From contig CAZQFX010000094.1 in NCBI GenBank assembly GCA_964592775.1, positions 1 to 11,396 on the forward strand: a stretch of 11,396 bases of DNA. The letters are read 5' to 3'. Positions 1 to 7,812 of this stretch are shown piece after piece. Both the position numbers and the translations under genes were made by a program. Under the pieces are notes generated by a model. That model was not told the origin of the DNA, did not search any database, and worked only from the letters and a program-made list of their open reading frames with translations. Every line of letters begins with the position of its first letter. Within the stretch, counting starts at the first letter, position 1. This stretch comes from SURF-21 sp964592775. Lineage in GTDB: Bacteria; Actinomycetota; Geothermincolia; Geothermincolales; RBG-13-55-18.

Positions 1-75
1 GGGCTCCATCTCCCCCAGCAGGTGGGGCTCGGGGTCGATCTTGAAGAAACCGTCCTTCTCGAAACCGTCGCTCAT
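1..75 (-). CDS. 5' end of an unidentified gene (25 codons visible)
   Basis: An ATG at 75-73 is preceded by a strong Shine-Dalgarno (AAGGAGG, ending about 6 nt before the ATG), so this is very probably a real start cut by the window edge. The visible protein begins MSDGFEKDGFFKIDPEP and continues to the edge. This acidic start, with GFF followed by DPEP, recalls the N-terminus of some stand-alone DUF35 (Zn-ribbon/OB-fold) proteins, and the cluster already contains one DUF35 gene. However, no zinc-binding cysteines are reached within the window, so the assignment is only a guess. It lies on the same strand as the catabolic cluster, about 210 bp after the molybdopterin oxidoreductase relic, and is probably its next gene. 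Confidence 0.65.
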   Translation of the reverse strand, partial: MSDGFEKDGFFKIDPEPHLLGEMEP

Positions 76-96
76 GACATCCTCCTTGTTCGGTCC

Positions 97-168
97 CTAC
101 TCCCGGACGAGCTCCAGCAGCTCTTCCGCGCCCTTCGTTTTCCTATAAGCGGGTCTCTCCGCCAGGCA
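97..168 (-). other. possible relic of a gene 3' end
   Basis: Between two in-frame stops (TGA at 171-169, TAG at 99-97) lies a short reading frame ending KGAEELLELVRE-stop. The tail has the amphipathic, Leu/Glu-rich look of a real protein C-terminus. Its stop sits 21 bp before the next start at 75, which is normal operon spacing, with the ribosome-binding site in between. There is no start codon of its own. It could be the leftover end of a gene removed by the same decay that hollowed out the neighbouring molybdopterin oxidoreductase, or simply chance in GC-rich DNA. Confidence 0.2.
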
Positions 169-242
169 TCACCCCTCTCCCTTACCCGCTCCGCTCTCTC
201 CCGAGGTTCCCTAAAAGTCCCGCAGATCGTTCCTGCGCACCG

Positions 243-282
243 TCCCAAGCAGGATCGCCGCGGCGCTTCGCTCCTCGCGACA
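243..282. repeat. REP-like dispersed repeat, copy 1
   Basis: This 40-bp stretch matches the copies at 5666-5705 and 5754-5793. By hand count it agrees with the 5754 copy at 32 of 40 positions. Shared blocks are TCCCAA, GATCGCC and CGCTCCTCGCGACA (with one or two changes). It begins 4 bp beyond the stop codon of the leftward molybdopterin oxidoreductase relic. Read on the minus strand it contains GAGGAGCGAAGCG, a core common in intergenic REP-like repeats of many bacteria. Confidence 0.6.
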
Positions 283-286
283 TGTC

Positions 287-1345
287 TCAGACTTCGGGCT
301 TCTTGTAGACCCTGCACAGCGAGCTGCGCAGGCATTCCGAGCCCGAATCCGGGTCGTATTCCGTCTCCCCGAAGAGCAGGTTCACGTTGCTCCTGCGCCA
401 GCCGTAATCCGGCGGCCCGTCCTCCGGGAACCACCAGGCGTGCTCCGCGCTCACCACGTCCGGCGCGATGCCGTCCGTCAGGCGGGCGCGCATGCTCACG
501 CGGTCTTGCGGTGTCTCGACCCAGACCCAGTCCCCTTCGCCGATCCCCAGCGAGGCGGCGGTACGCGGGTGTATCTCCACCAGGGGATCGGGGTGTTTCT
601 CCCTCAGGCTCCCTATCTGCCTCCCCTCGCTGTGGAAGAACTCCCGGATCTTGGCGCCGCTGGTGAGGATGAGGGGGTATTCCCCCAACAGCTCGGGTGA
701 TGACACGGGGGAGAGCGGCGGCTCGCGGTAGACGGGAAGCGGCGAGACGCCCATCGACTCCATGATCCCCGAATACAGTTCGAGCTTTCCCGATGGAGTG
801 GCGAAACCGCTTTCGCGGTACTTGTGATAGCGCATATCTCCGGTCAGGATGCCCAGCTCGCAGAACTCGTCGAAGGTCATGCCGGCGTCCTCCAGCGCCC
901 AGTCCAGGTGCCCGCGCCAGCTCCTCCACGGGAACGCCTCGTCGAGCCCCAGGCGGTGCGCGAGGTCGAAGATGACCTCACGGTCGTCCCTCGCCTCACC
1001 GGCCCTGGCTACCCTGATGCGCGCCAGCACGCACCAGATCTTGTGCAGGTTGACCACGTCCTCCTGCTCCAGCCAGGTGGCGGCGGGGAGCACCAGGTCC
1101 GCCAGCTGCGCCGTGGGGGTGAGGAAGAAGTCGGAGACCACCACGTATTCCAGCAGCCGCAAGGCCTTCTCGGTCCGCAGCGGGTCGGTCATGGTCAGCA
1201 GGGGATTGGAGCCCACGATCCACATGGCGCGGAGGCGGTAAGGGTCGCCGGTGACCTTGACCACGCGGTCTCCCTCCAGGTGTACCAGCACCTGGCATAC
1301 GCCGTGGCACATACGGCAGGCCGACCGCACGACCTTCTTTGCCAT
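287..1345 (-). pseudogene. molybdopterin oxidoreductase with the central region deleted
   Basis: This 352-codon frame joins the two ends of a molybdopterin (bis-MGD) oxidoreductase, a family usually around 650-800 residues. The N-terminus has the Fe-S motif start (Cys10, Cys13, Cys17) and runs through VVKVTGDP (residues 28-35). There it jumps directly to RAMWIVGSNPLLTMTDP (39-55), a segment normally found some 300 residues further on. The fourth cluster cysteine, the metal-ligand region and most of the cofactor-binding core are absent. The C-terminal molybdopterin-dinucleotide-binding domain (about YPLILTSG to the end) looks intact and in frame. The start ATG has a good ribosome-binding site (AAGGAG about 10 nt upstream), and the gene follows the UroD-family gene by 44 bp. 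It cannot be an active enzyme as written. Either a natural in-frame deletion or an assembly join could explain it. Confidence 0.8.
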
Positions 1346-1389
1346 GGTGTTCGATCTCCTTACTGCTGCTTCGTTCGCCTTCTCCGATA

Positions 1390-2529
1390 CTATTTATACC
1401 TGTGCACGGAGGCGAACATCGCCTTCACGTTCTCCGGCCTGGCGTCGACGGGGATGGTGCAGCCGGAGCTCAGTATGAAGCCGCCGTCCGCCCCGAGTTC
1501 GGTGATGAGCCTGCTGCAGTACTCGTCCACCTCCTCCGGCTCCCCCAGTTTGAGAAGGGCCGCGGGGACGTCGCCCATGATGCACATGTGGTCCCCCAGC
1601 TGGTCCTTGGCGGCGAAGATGTTCGAGGTCCCGTCCAGGTTGAGCACGCACTTCCTCCTGGGGAGGTTCTTGAGGTAAGGGAAGAAAGCCGTCCAGTCGC
1701 TGTCGAAATGCAACATGGGTGTCACCCCCCTGCCCACCCAGAAATCGCACATCTCCTGCCATTCGGGGAGGGCGAACTCCTCGAACTGCTTGGGGCTGAG
1801 GCAGGAGGCGCTGGTGCGTGTCCCGCCCATGAACACCCGTTTGAGGCCACTCGACTTCACCATTATGGCGCCCTGCGTCTTCATGGTCTTCATCAGGGCG
1901 CGGCTGCCGGCCTTGACCTCCTCGGGGTGGCGGAAGAGGTCGAGGATGAAGTCGTTGAAGGAGCGCATGAAGAGCGAGATGTATTCCATGGGGGTGAAGA
2001 CGATGTTGTAGGCCACCATGGACTCCACGCCCTTGCGCTGCCAGTGTTTCATGGACCGCCTGGCCTTCATGATGTCGGCCGCCACGCCCCCGAAGGTCTT
2101 GAGCATCCCGACAGGATTTCCCAGCTGCGGGTTGGAGAGCTTCATCTTGTCCAGGACCCAGCGCATGGGCCCGCGCTTCTTTATCTGTTCGTACTCCTCC
2201 CATTCCATCACCGTCTTCTCCACGAACTGGAACTGTCCGTCCTTGGGTTCTCCGCCCACGCCGGGCATGATGGGAGGGGTGGGGAAGATCACCTGCATGA
2301 TGCGGCCAAGGCCCGCGTAGGAAAGGTGCTGCCCGTCGATGGGCCCGAGGTCACGCAGGGTCCTCTCCAGCGCGACGTCGGCCCTGGCGATGTCGAAGAG
2401 CATGTCGTGCTGGGTGATGCCGCCGTAGCGGCCGGCGAAAAAATCGACGATAGGGACCACGGGCACACGGTCCTGTTTCCCCAGCCTGATCGCGGTCTCG
2501 ATGCGTTCGTGAGCGGTCATGCCTGCCAC
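1390..2529 (-). CDS. UroD/MtaA-family protein, methyltransferase-like
   Basis: The product is 379 residues, the size of uroporphyrinogen decarboxylase-superfamily proteins (TIM-barrel). It starts with the typical TAHERIETAIRLGKQDRVPV block (residues 5-24) and ends with the family's GGFILSSGCTIP (349-360) and PENVKAM. In corrinoid methyltransferases of this superfamily (MtaA/MtbA) a zinc ion is held by His-X-Cys plus a distal Cys. Here the matching site reads H274-F-D276, with C357 as the distal Cys, so the first cysteine is an aspartate. It may therefore transfer methyl groups with an altered metal site or do something else, and heme synthesis is unlikely in this context. I chose the GTG at 2529 because GGGAGG lies about 6 nt upstream; the ATG at 2520 would be about 15 nt away. 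It lies 84 bp after the acyl-CoA ligase and 44 bp before the oxidoreductase relic. Confidence 0.85.
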   Translation of the reverse strand: MAGMTAHERIETAIRLGKQDRVPVVPIVDFFAGRYGGITQHDMLFDIARADVALERTLRDLGPIDGQHLSYAGLGRIMQVIFPTPPIMPGVGGEPKDGQFQFVEKTVMEWEEYEQIKKRGPMRWVLDKMKLSNPQLGNPVGMLKTFGGVAADIMKARRSMKHWQRKGVESMVAYNIVFTPMEYISLFMRSFNDFILDLFRHPEEVKAGSRALMKTMKTQGAIMVKSSGLKRVFMGGTRTSASCLSPKQFEEFALPEWQEMCDFWVGRGVTPMLHFDSDWTAFFPYLKNLPRRKCVLNLDGTSNIFAAKDQLGDHMCIMGDVPAALLKLGEPEEVDEYCSRLITELGADGGFILSSGCTIPVDARPENVKAMFASVHRYK

Positions 2530-2613
2530 GTTTCACCTCCCTGCCCTCTCTGGCCCACGCGTTCTTCCACCCCTATTGATACCGCCACACCCGAGGTCAT
2601 CGAGCCGGCCGCT

Positions 2614-4149
2614 TTACTGCAGCTGCTCGCGCACCTGGCGGCGCAGCACCTTACCCAGTACCGAGGTGGGGATGCTCTCCATGAACACGACCCTCTTGGG
2701 GCACTTATAGCCGGCGATCTTCTCCCGGCACAGGGCGATGAGCTCCTCCTCCGTCGCCTCCGCCCCCTGTTTCAGGGTTACGGCGGCGGTCACCTCCTCG
2801 CCCCACTTCTCGCTCTTCAGCCCCACCACCGCGGCCGTCAGCACCGCCGGGTGCTCGTAGAGGACCTGCTCCACCTCGAAGGGGTAGACGTTCTCCCCCC
2901 CGGTGATGATCATGTCGTTCTTGCGGTCCACGATGTAGATGAACCCGTATTCGTCCACCTCGGCCAGGTCCCCGGTGTGCAGCCAGCCGCCGCGCAGTGC
3001 CTTGGCGGTGAGCTCGGGGTCCTTCCAGTAGCCCCGCATGACGTTCTTGCCGCGGATGACGATCTCCCCGATCTCTCCCGGGACCACCTCGTTGTCCTCC
3101 TCGTCCACCACCCGCACCTCGGTGACCAGTGACTCGCGGCCGCAGGAGTTGATGCGCCTGACCAGCTCGGGGGGGCCTTCCAGCCGGCACTGGTCCTCCT
3201 GCATGAGCATGGTGCCCAGGGGTGAGGCCTCGGTGAGGCCGTATCCCTGCATGAAAATGGGGCCGAACTTGGCGATGCAGCGCCTGAGCACCTCCTCGGG
3301 CATGGGGGCGCCGGCGTAGGAGAAGTACCTGATGCTCGAAAGGTCGTACTTGTCGGCGTCGGGGAAGTCGAGCAGCCAGGAGAAGAGCACCGGCACCATG
3401 TTGATGTGGGTGACCTTCTCCCTCTCCGCCGTGGCCAGGATCTCGGTGAAATCGAAGCGCCGGGCGATGACCGCCCTGCAGCCGGCGCTGTGGTGCAGGA
3501 GGATGGGCCACCAGGCGGTATGGAAGATGGGCAGCACCTGCAGGGTGGAGTAATGGGGCTGGACCTCCAGGGCAAGGCCCATGCCGATGGCGGTGGTCAG
3601 ATAGTTGCGGTTGCTGATCATCACCCCCTTGGGCAGGCCGGTGGTGCCCCCGGTGTACTGCAGGTGGCAGAGGTCGTCCTCCGACACCTCCACCCCGGGC
3701 TCGGCGCCGGACGCCGCCGCGAGCATATCCTCGTAGTCCTGCCAGCCCTCCGCCTCCGCGCCGAAGACGACGCGGCCGCGGACGTTCTCGAGTTGGGGCA
3801 GGATCCCCCCGGCCATCTCCAGGGTGTTGTGGTCCACGATGAGCACCTCGGCGCCGGAGTGGTTGATGACGTAGACCAGCTCCTCCGGCGCCAGGCGGAA
3901 GTTCAGGGGCACCGCCACCGCCCCCAGCTTGGAGGTGGCATAGTAGGTCTCCACCAGGCGGTGGCAGTTGAGCGCCAGCGTCGCCACCTTCGTGCCCTTG
4001 ACTGCTCCCATATCCGTCAGGGCGTTGGCGAGGCGGTTGACCCTCTCGTTCAACTTCCTCCAGTCGAGCCTCACCTCGTCGCAGACCACGCACTCCTTGT
4101 CCGGGTCGAGGCGGGCGTGTTTCCTCGGGATATCGCCTAAGGTAAGCAT
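2614..4149 (-). CDS. acyl-CoA ligase (AMP-forming, fatty-acid type)
   Basis: This 511-residue ANL-superfamily enzyme would activate a carboxylic acid with ATP and CoA through an acyl-adenylate in the cytoplasm. All core motifs are intact: P-loop YTGGTTGLPKG (165-175), QGYGLTE (301-307), the TGD adenine/ribose motif (392-394), the hinge region DRKNDMIITGGENVYP (408-423), and the C-terminal catalytic lysine in TSVLGK (Lys500). Length and motifs match medium- or long-chain fatty acyl-CoA synthetases. The natural acid cannot be told from the sequence; alicyclic or aromatic acids are also possible. The start ATG has GGAAGGAG about 6 nt upstream. It follows the ene-reductase gene by 31 bp, so the two are surely co-transcribed. 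It is the only CoA-activating enzyme in the window and so probably supplies the substrate for the dehydrogenase and hydratase encoded upstream. Confidence 0.93.
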   Translation of the reverse strand: MLTLGDIPRKHARLDPDKECVVCDEVRLDWRKLNERVNRLANALTDMGAVKGTKVATLALNCHRLVETYYATSKLGAVAVPLNFRLAPEELVYVINHSGAEVLIVDHNTLEMAGGILPQLENVRGRVVFGAEAEGWQDYEDMLAAASGAEPGVEVSEDDLCHLQYTGGTTGLPKGVMISNRNYLTTAIGMGLALEVQPHYSTLQVLPIFHTAWWPILLHHSAGCRAVIARRFDFTEILATAEREKVTHINMVPVLFSWLLDFPDADKYDLSSIRYFSYAGAPMPEEVLRRCIAKFGPIFMQGYGLTEASPLGTMLMQEDQCRLEGPPELVRRINSCGRESLVTEVRVVDEEDNEVVPGEIGEIVIRGKNVMRGYWKDPELTAKALRGGWLHTGDLAEVDEYGFIYIVDRKNDMIITGGENVYPFEVEQVLYEHPAVLTAAVVGLKSEKWGEEVTAAVTLKQGAEATEEELIALCREKIAGYKCPKRVVFMESIPTSVLGKVLRRQVREQLQ

Positions 4150-4180
4150 CTTTCACTCCTTCCCTGCATGCGTTGCCGTC

Positions 4181-5578
4181 CTATATCAAGGGCAGGCCTT
4201 CCGCCCTGGCCATGAACTTCTCCACCTTTTCCTTCACGTCGGGCGCGTTCACCCTCCATAATTCGGGCAGGTACTTCTCGTGGCCGGCGGTGGGGTTGAC
4301 CTTGCACTCCAGCCACTTGTGCTCGAAGAGGTTGACGTAGCACAGGTTGCACCTGGCGCACTTGACGATGTCCTTGAGGCGCCCCTCCCTGACCTTGGCG
4401 GGCCAGAAGGGATCGGCGATGGCCTGCCGGCCCAGCATGGCCACGTCGGTAAGCCCCTTGCCCACGGCGCCGGCGGCGGCTTTCGGGGTCATGAAATTGG
4501 GCGTGAGGATGGGCAGTCCGCCCGAGGCCTCCCGGAAGCCGGCCGCGTACCTGGTCATCTCACCCTCGCCGTCCGGGGCGAAGGCGCCGGGGTTCTCGTA
4601 GCAGCCCTGCGAGACGCTGATGTAGCTGAGGCCCTCCTTCGCCGCCAGCTCCACCACCTCGCACATCTCGTCGTGGGTGACCCCGCCGGGCATCATCTCG
4701 TCGCCTGAGAAGCGCGCCCCCAGCGCAGCGTCGGGCCCGATGCGGGCGCGTATCTTCCTGATGATGTTGAGCAGGAACCTGGCGCGGTTCTCCAGCGGTC
4801 CGCCGTATTCGTCGCCGCGCAGGTTGGAGCGCCGGGAGAGGAACTGGTGGATGAGGTAGCCGTGGGGGCTATGGATCTCCACGCCGTCGAAACCATAGCG
4901 CAGGGCCTCCATGCTCATCTCCGCCATCTTGTCCTCCAGGAACAGGATCTCGTGCGTCTCCAGTTCGCGCGGGACCTCCCCGTAGACCACCCTGATCATC
5001 CCGGGGTCCTTGACCTTCATCACCGGGACGATCAGCGCCTCCAGGTTCTCGTACTGCTCGTCGCTCAGGGCCTGCAGCCCCGCGAGCCCCCCGATGCTCT
5101 CCAGTATCTGCGCGAGTTCGGGCCGAAGCTTCTTCACCTGGGTGATCCAGCCCTTGTTGAAGTTGCGCAGGTCTATGCGGATGGGGACGGCGGAGGGTGC
5201 GGCGATGGGCTCGTGGGGGGTGAGCGCGGAGGCGTGGCCCTGGCGCCCGAAGCCGGGCGAGAGCTGGACGAATACCTTGGAGCCGAAGGCGTGGATGACG
5301 TCGGCCATCATGCCCAGCAGGCGCCCGTGGCGCTCGTCGGTGAAGAGGTGGCAGTTCAGGTGGTCCGACCCCCGCCAGGTATGGGGGTTGACCACCGTGG
5401 CATCGGTGATAATGAGGCCGTATCCCCCCTTGGCCCGGGCCGCGTACCAGGCCGTCCACTGCTCGGAGTTGAAACCGCCGGGATCTGAGTAGACCATGTT
5501 CATGGGCGCCATGGCCACGCGGTTCTTGATCTTGACGTCCCCGATCTCGATGGGCTCGAACAAGACATCGTAACTCAT
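4181..5578 (-). CDS. Fe-S flavin ene-reductase, old yellow enzyme / 2,4-dienoyl-CoA reductase type, single-domain
   Basis: This is a 465-residue NADH:flavin oxidoreductase (FMN TIM-barrel). The signature GVEIHSPHGYLIHQFLS (232-248) is followed by NLRGDEYGGPLENRARF, which is typical of 2,4-dienoyl-CoA reductases and relatives. A 4Fe-4S motif follows the barrel (Cys407, Cys410, Cys413, Cys425), with one residue fewer between the second and third Cys than in E. coli FadH-type proteins. The usual C-terminal FAD/NAD(P)H domains, which bring the family to about 650-670 residues, are missing, so electrons must come from a partner. There is an extra segment (about residues 133-205) between APSAVP and PREL. 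I chose the ATG at 5578 because GAGGGGGAAG lies just upstream; the in-frame ATG at 5596 lacks such a site. Likely role: reduction of an activated C=C bond of a CoA thioester or enone. Confidence 0.88.
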   Translation of the reverse strand: MSYDVLFEPIEIGDVKIKNRVAMAPMNMVYSDPGGFNSEQWTAWYAARAKGGYGLIITDATVVNPHTWRGSDHLNCHLFTDERHGRLLGMMADVIHAFGSKVFVQLSPGFGRQGHASALTPHEPIAAPSAVPIRIDLRNFNKGWITQVKKLRPELAQILESIGGLAGLQALSDEQYENLEALIVPVMKVKDPGMIRVVYGEVPRELETHEILFLEDKMAEMSMEALRYGFDGVEIHSPHGYLIHQFLSRRSNLRGDEYGGPLENRARFLLNIIRKIRARIGPDAALGARFSGDEMMPGGVTHDEMCEVVELAAKEGLSYISVSQGCYENPGAFAPDGEGEMTRYAAGFREASGGLPILTPNFMTPKAAAGAVGKGLTDVAMLGRQAIADPFWPAKVREGRLKDIVKCARCNLCYVNLFEHKWLECKVNPTAGHEKYLPELWRVNAPDVKEKVEKFMARAEGLPLI

Positions 5579-5665
5579 TTCTTCCCCCTCATCCATCCTG
5601 CCGAGGTAATGCTACCCCACCGCCTCCACTCTCCGTTCAACACGCGCTGGTATACCGCAACGCTG

Positions 5666-5705
5666 TCCCAAGTGAGATCGCCATATCGCACCGTTCCTCC
5701 CGACG
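5666..5705. repeat. REP-like dispersed repeat, copy 2
   Basis: This copy is in the same orientation as those at 243-282 and 5754-5793. By hand count it matches the 5754 copy at 32 of 40 positions, sharing TCCCAA and GAGATCGCCAT. It lies in the 224-bp gap between the acyl-CoA dehydrogenase stop and the ene-reductase start. I saw no convincing promoter in that gap. Confidence 0.6.
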
Positions 5706-5753
5706 GACTTCTGACCTCAGGATACCCATTGAGCGAATCCTTCCGTTGCGCTA

Positions 5754-5793
5754 TCCCAAACGAGATCGCCATGTCGCTACGCTCCTCACGACA
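5754..5793. repeat. REP-like dispersed repeat, copy 3
   Basis: This is the third copy of the 40-bp repeat, 48 bp from copy 2 and 9 bp beyond the stop codon of the leftward acyl-CoA dehydrogenase gene. Read on the minus strand it gives TGTCGTGAGGAGCGTAGCG, with short inverted ends TGTCG and CGACA, so the transcript could form a small stem-loop. Confidence 0.6.
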
Positions 5794-5802
5794 AGCTTCA
5801 GG

Positions 5803-6966
5803 CTAGAACGACTTGGGCAGGCCATAACACTGGGCGATGAAGTTCTTGCTCATCTCGTTGGAGATGGGGCTGAAGACCATCTGCTGCGAGTCGCGCCAGT
5901 AGCGCTGGATGTCGGCCTCCATGGTCACCCCGTAGCCGCCGAATATCTCCATGCCCACGGTGGCGGCGTCGAGCGCCATCTGCGAGGCGTAGAGCCCGGC
6001 CATGGTCGCCTCCACGTGGTAGGGCCTGCCGGTGTCCGCCAGCCACGCGCACTTGTAGACCAGGTTGCGCGCGTTCTCGATACCCACCGCCATGTCCGCC
6101 AGGTAATGCTGGATGATCATGAACTGCCCGATGGGCTTGCCGAAGGCCGTGCGCTCCTTGGCGTAGGCGAGGCAGTCCTCGAACACCTTTTCCGCCAGCC
6201 CCACCGAGATCATGGCCACCCCGATGCGCTCGGGGTTGAGGGTGGAGAGCACGTCGTACCACCCGTTGTTGAGCGTGCCGAGCAGGTTCGCCTTGGGCAC
6301 CCGCACGTTGTCGTAGAACACCTCGCAAGAACCGCAGCAGTGCGTGCTCACCTTGGGGATGACGCGGATGTCGATGCCCGGGCTGTCCGCCGGCACGAGG
6401 ATGATGGAGAGCGCGTGCGAGCGCTTGGGGTTCTCGCGGTCGGTGATGGCCACGGTGGTCAGGTAGTCGGCCACGTGCGCGCCGGTGATGTAGATCTTCT
6501 GCCCGCTCAAGACGAAGTCGTCCCCGTCGGAGTCGGCGCAGGTGGAGATGGCCCCCAGGATGTCGGTGCCCCCCGCGGGCTCGGTGAGGGCGAGGGAGAA
6601 CTTGAGCCTGCCCTCGGCTATGCGGGGCAGCAGCTCCCGCTTCTGCTCCTCCGTGCCCAGTTCCACTATGGGCCTGGTGCCGAAGCCGATGGTCGCCCCC
6701 ACGCCCAGGGCCACCGCCGTGGAGGCCTTGCATATCTCCTCGTAGCCGGCCATGGCCGTGACCATGTCCGCGCCGTCACCCCCGTATTCCTCGGGCACCG
6801 ACGCGGCGAAGAGGCCCATGGCGGCGGCCTTGTCCCAGACCTCCTGGGGCATGAAGTCGAGGGTCTCCTCCCACTCGCGTATCTTCTCGCTGGTTATCTC
6901 CCTGGCGCAGAACTCGCGCACCGCGGCGCGCATGAGCTCCTGTTCCTCGCTGAATGAGAAGTCCAT
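5803..6966 (-). CDS. acyl-CoA dehydrogenase
   Basis: This 387-residue FAD flavoprotein would introduce an alpha-beta double bond into an acyl-CoA, passing electrons to ETF. Length and domain order fit the family: N-terminal helical domain (from FSFSEEQELMRAAVREF), beta domain with LTEPAGGTD (127-135) and ITGAHVADY (160-168), then the C-terminal helical domain with RTAFGKPIGQF (272-282). The catalytic base aligns with Glu350 in FGGYGVTMEADIQRYWRD, at the same place as Glu376 of medium-chain acyl-CoA dehydrogenase. After RYWRD the sequence reads SPISNEMSKNFIAQ instead of the common YEGTSEIQ-type segment, which points to a subgroup with a different flavin or substrate contact. The start has AAGGAGG upstream, overlapping the stop of the enoyl-CoA hydratase gene only 6 bp away, so the two genes are translationally close. 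The substrate class is not readable. Confidence 0.94.
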   Translation of the reverse strand: MDFSFSEEQELMRAAVREFCAREITSEKIREWEETLDFMPQEVWDKAAAMGLFAASVPEEYGGDGADMVTAMAGYEEICKASTAVALGVGATIGFGTRPIVELGTEEQKRELLPRIAEGRLKFSLALTEPAGGTDILGAISTCADSDGDDFVLSGQKIYITGAHVADYLTTVAITDRENPKRSHALSIILVPADSPGIDIRVIPKVSTHCCGSCEVFYDNVRVPKANLLGTLNNGWYDVLSTLNPERIGVAMISVGLAEKVFEDCLAYAKERTAFGKPIGQFMIIQHYLADMAVGIENARNLVYKCAWLADTGRPYHVEATMAGLYASQMALDAATVGMEIFGGYGVTMEADIQRYWRDSQQMVFSPISNEMSKNFIAQCYGLPKSF

Positions 6967-6972
6967 TCGCGG

Positions 6973-7776
6973 CTATCCTCCTTGCTCGCCCTTCTTCATC
7001 GCCTCCATGGCCTGCAGCGCCATGTTGCGCATGGCGGTGGTGTATTCGGAGTGGAAGAGCCAGGCGATGGCCTCGCGCTCCACGGCCATGGCCGCGTCCC
7101 AGGGCATGCCCTGGAAGGAATAGTTGAGCACCGCCTTACCCATGCGCAGGGAGTCGGCGGGGTTGGCGCAGAGCGCCGCCACCATCTCGTCCACCTTCGC
7201 GTCGAACTCCTCGTCGGGGAACACCCGCGTGAGCAGGCCCATGTCGTAGATCTCGGCCGCCGTATAGTCCTTGCGGCCGCTGAGGAGTATCTCGCGGCCG
7301 CGGAAGATGGGGAGGCAGCGGGCCAGGCGCACCGTCCCGCCCCAGCCGGGGAGGATGCCCATGGTTATCTCGGTCACCCCGAACTTGGTCCTCTCGCTGG
7401 CGTAGATGAGGTCGCAGGCCAGGGCCAGCTCCAGGCCCCCGGCGATGCAGTGCCCCTTGGCCTTGGCCACCACCACCTTCTCGCTCTCGCTGATGGCGCG
7501 CACGATGTCCACTCCCGTGCGCCCCATCCAGTCCACCACGGAGTAGTGGTCGAAGGTGGGGAGGACGGAGAGGTCTCCGCCGGCGCAGAAGGACTTGCCG
7601 GCCCCGGTGAGGACCACCACCTTGACCCCCTCCTCGTCCCGCGCGCGCGTGAGGGCGCGCAGCAGCTCCTCCGCCAGTTCCACGTTGATGGCGTTGCGCT
7701 GCTCGGGGCGGTTCATGGAGATGGTGCACACCGCGCCGTCCGGCCCGCCGATGTCGTAGAGGATGGTGTTGTACAT
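6973..7776 (-). CDS. enoyl-CoA hydratase (crotonase family)
   Basis: The 267-residue product has the family's normal length. The oxyanion-hole region reads SFCAGGD (62-68) and IAGGLELA (111-118). Both catalytic glutamates of crotonase have counterparts, Glu116 in GGLEL and Glu136 in VTEITMG, which supports hydratase activity rather than one of the many other crotonase-fold reactions. PGWGGT (143-148) is also conserved. It would add water across the double bond made by the acyl-CoA dehydrogenase, whose gene follows 6 bp later. The ATG at 7776 has AAAGGGGG about 6 nt upstream. It is preceded by a 224-bp gap rich in hairpins, so it may be expressed by read-through from the thiolase promoter or from an unseen internal promoter. 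Confidence 0.93.
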   Translation of the reverse strand: MYNTILYDIGGPDGAVCTISMNRPEQRNAINVELAEELLRALTRARDEEGVKVVVLTGAGKSFCAGGDLSVLPTFDHYSVVDWMGRTGVDIVRAISESEKVVVAKAKGHCIAGGLELALACDLIYASERTKFGVTEITMGILPGWGGTVRLARCLPIFRGREILLSGRKDYTAAEIYDMGLLTRVFPDEEFDAKVDEMVAALCANPADSLRMGKAVLNYSFQGMPWDAAMAVEREAIAWLFHSEYTTAMRNMALQAMEAMKKGEQGG

Positions 7777-7812
7777 TCGAGCCCCCTTTCATATTACGAA
7801 CGTACGCCTGCC

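Noticed and set aside
1339..3132. Long rightward ORF of 597 codons
   Set aside because: It lies antisense to the UroD-family and ligase genes, whose motifs are unmistakable. The product is a low-complexity His/Leu/Gly/Asp-rich string typical of the opposite strand of GC-rich genes, with no recognisable domain.
5579..5596. Upstream ATG at 5596 as start of the ene-reductase
   Set aside because: It has no ribosome-binding site, whereas the ATG at 5578 has a strong one and directly precedes the conserved barrel start.
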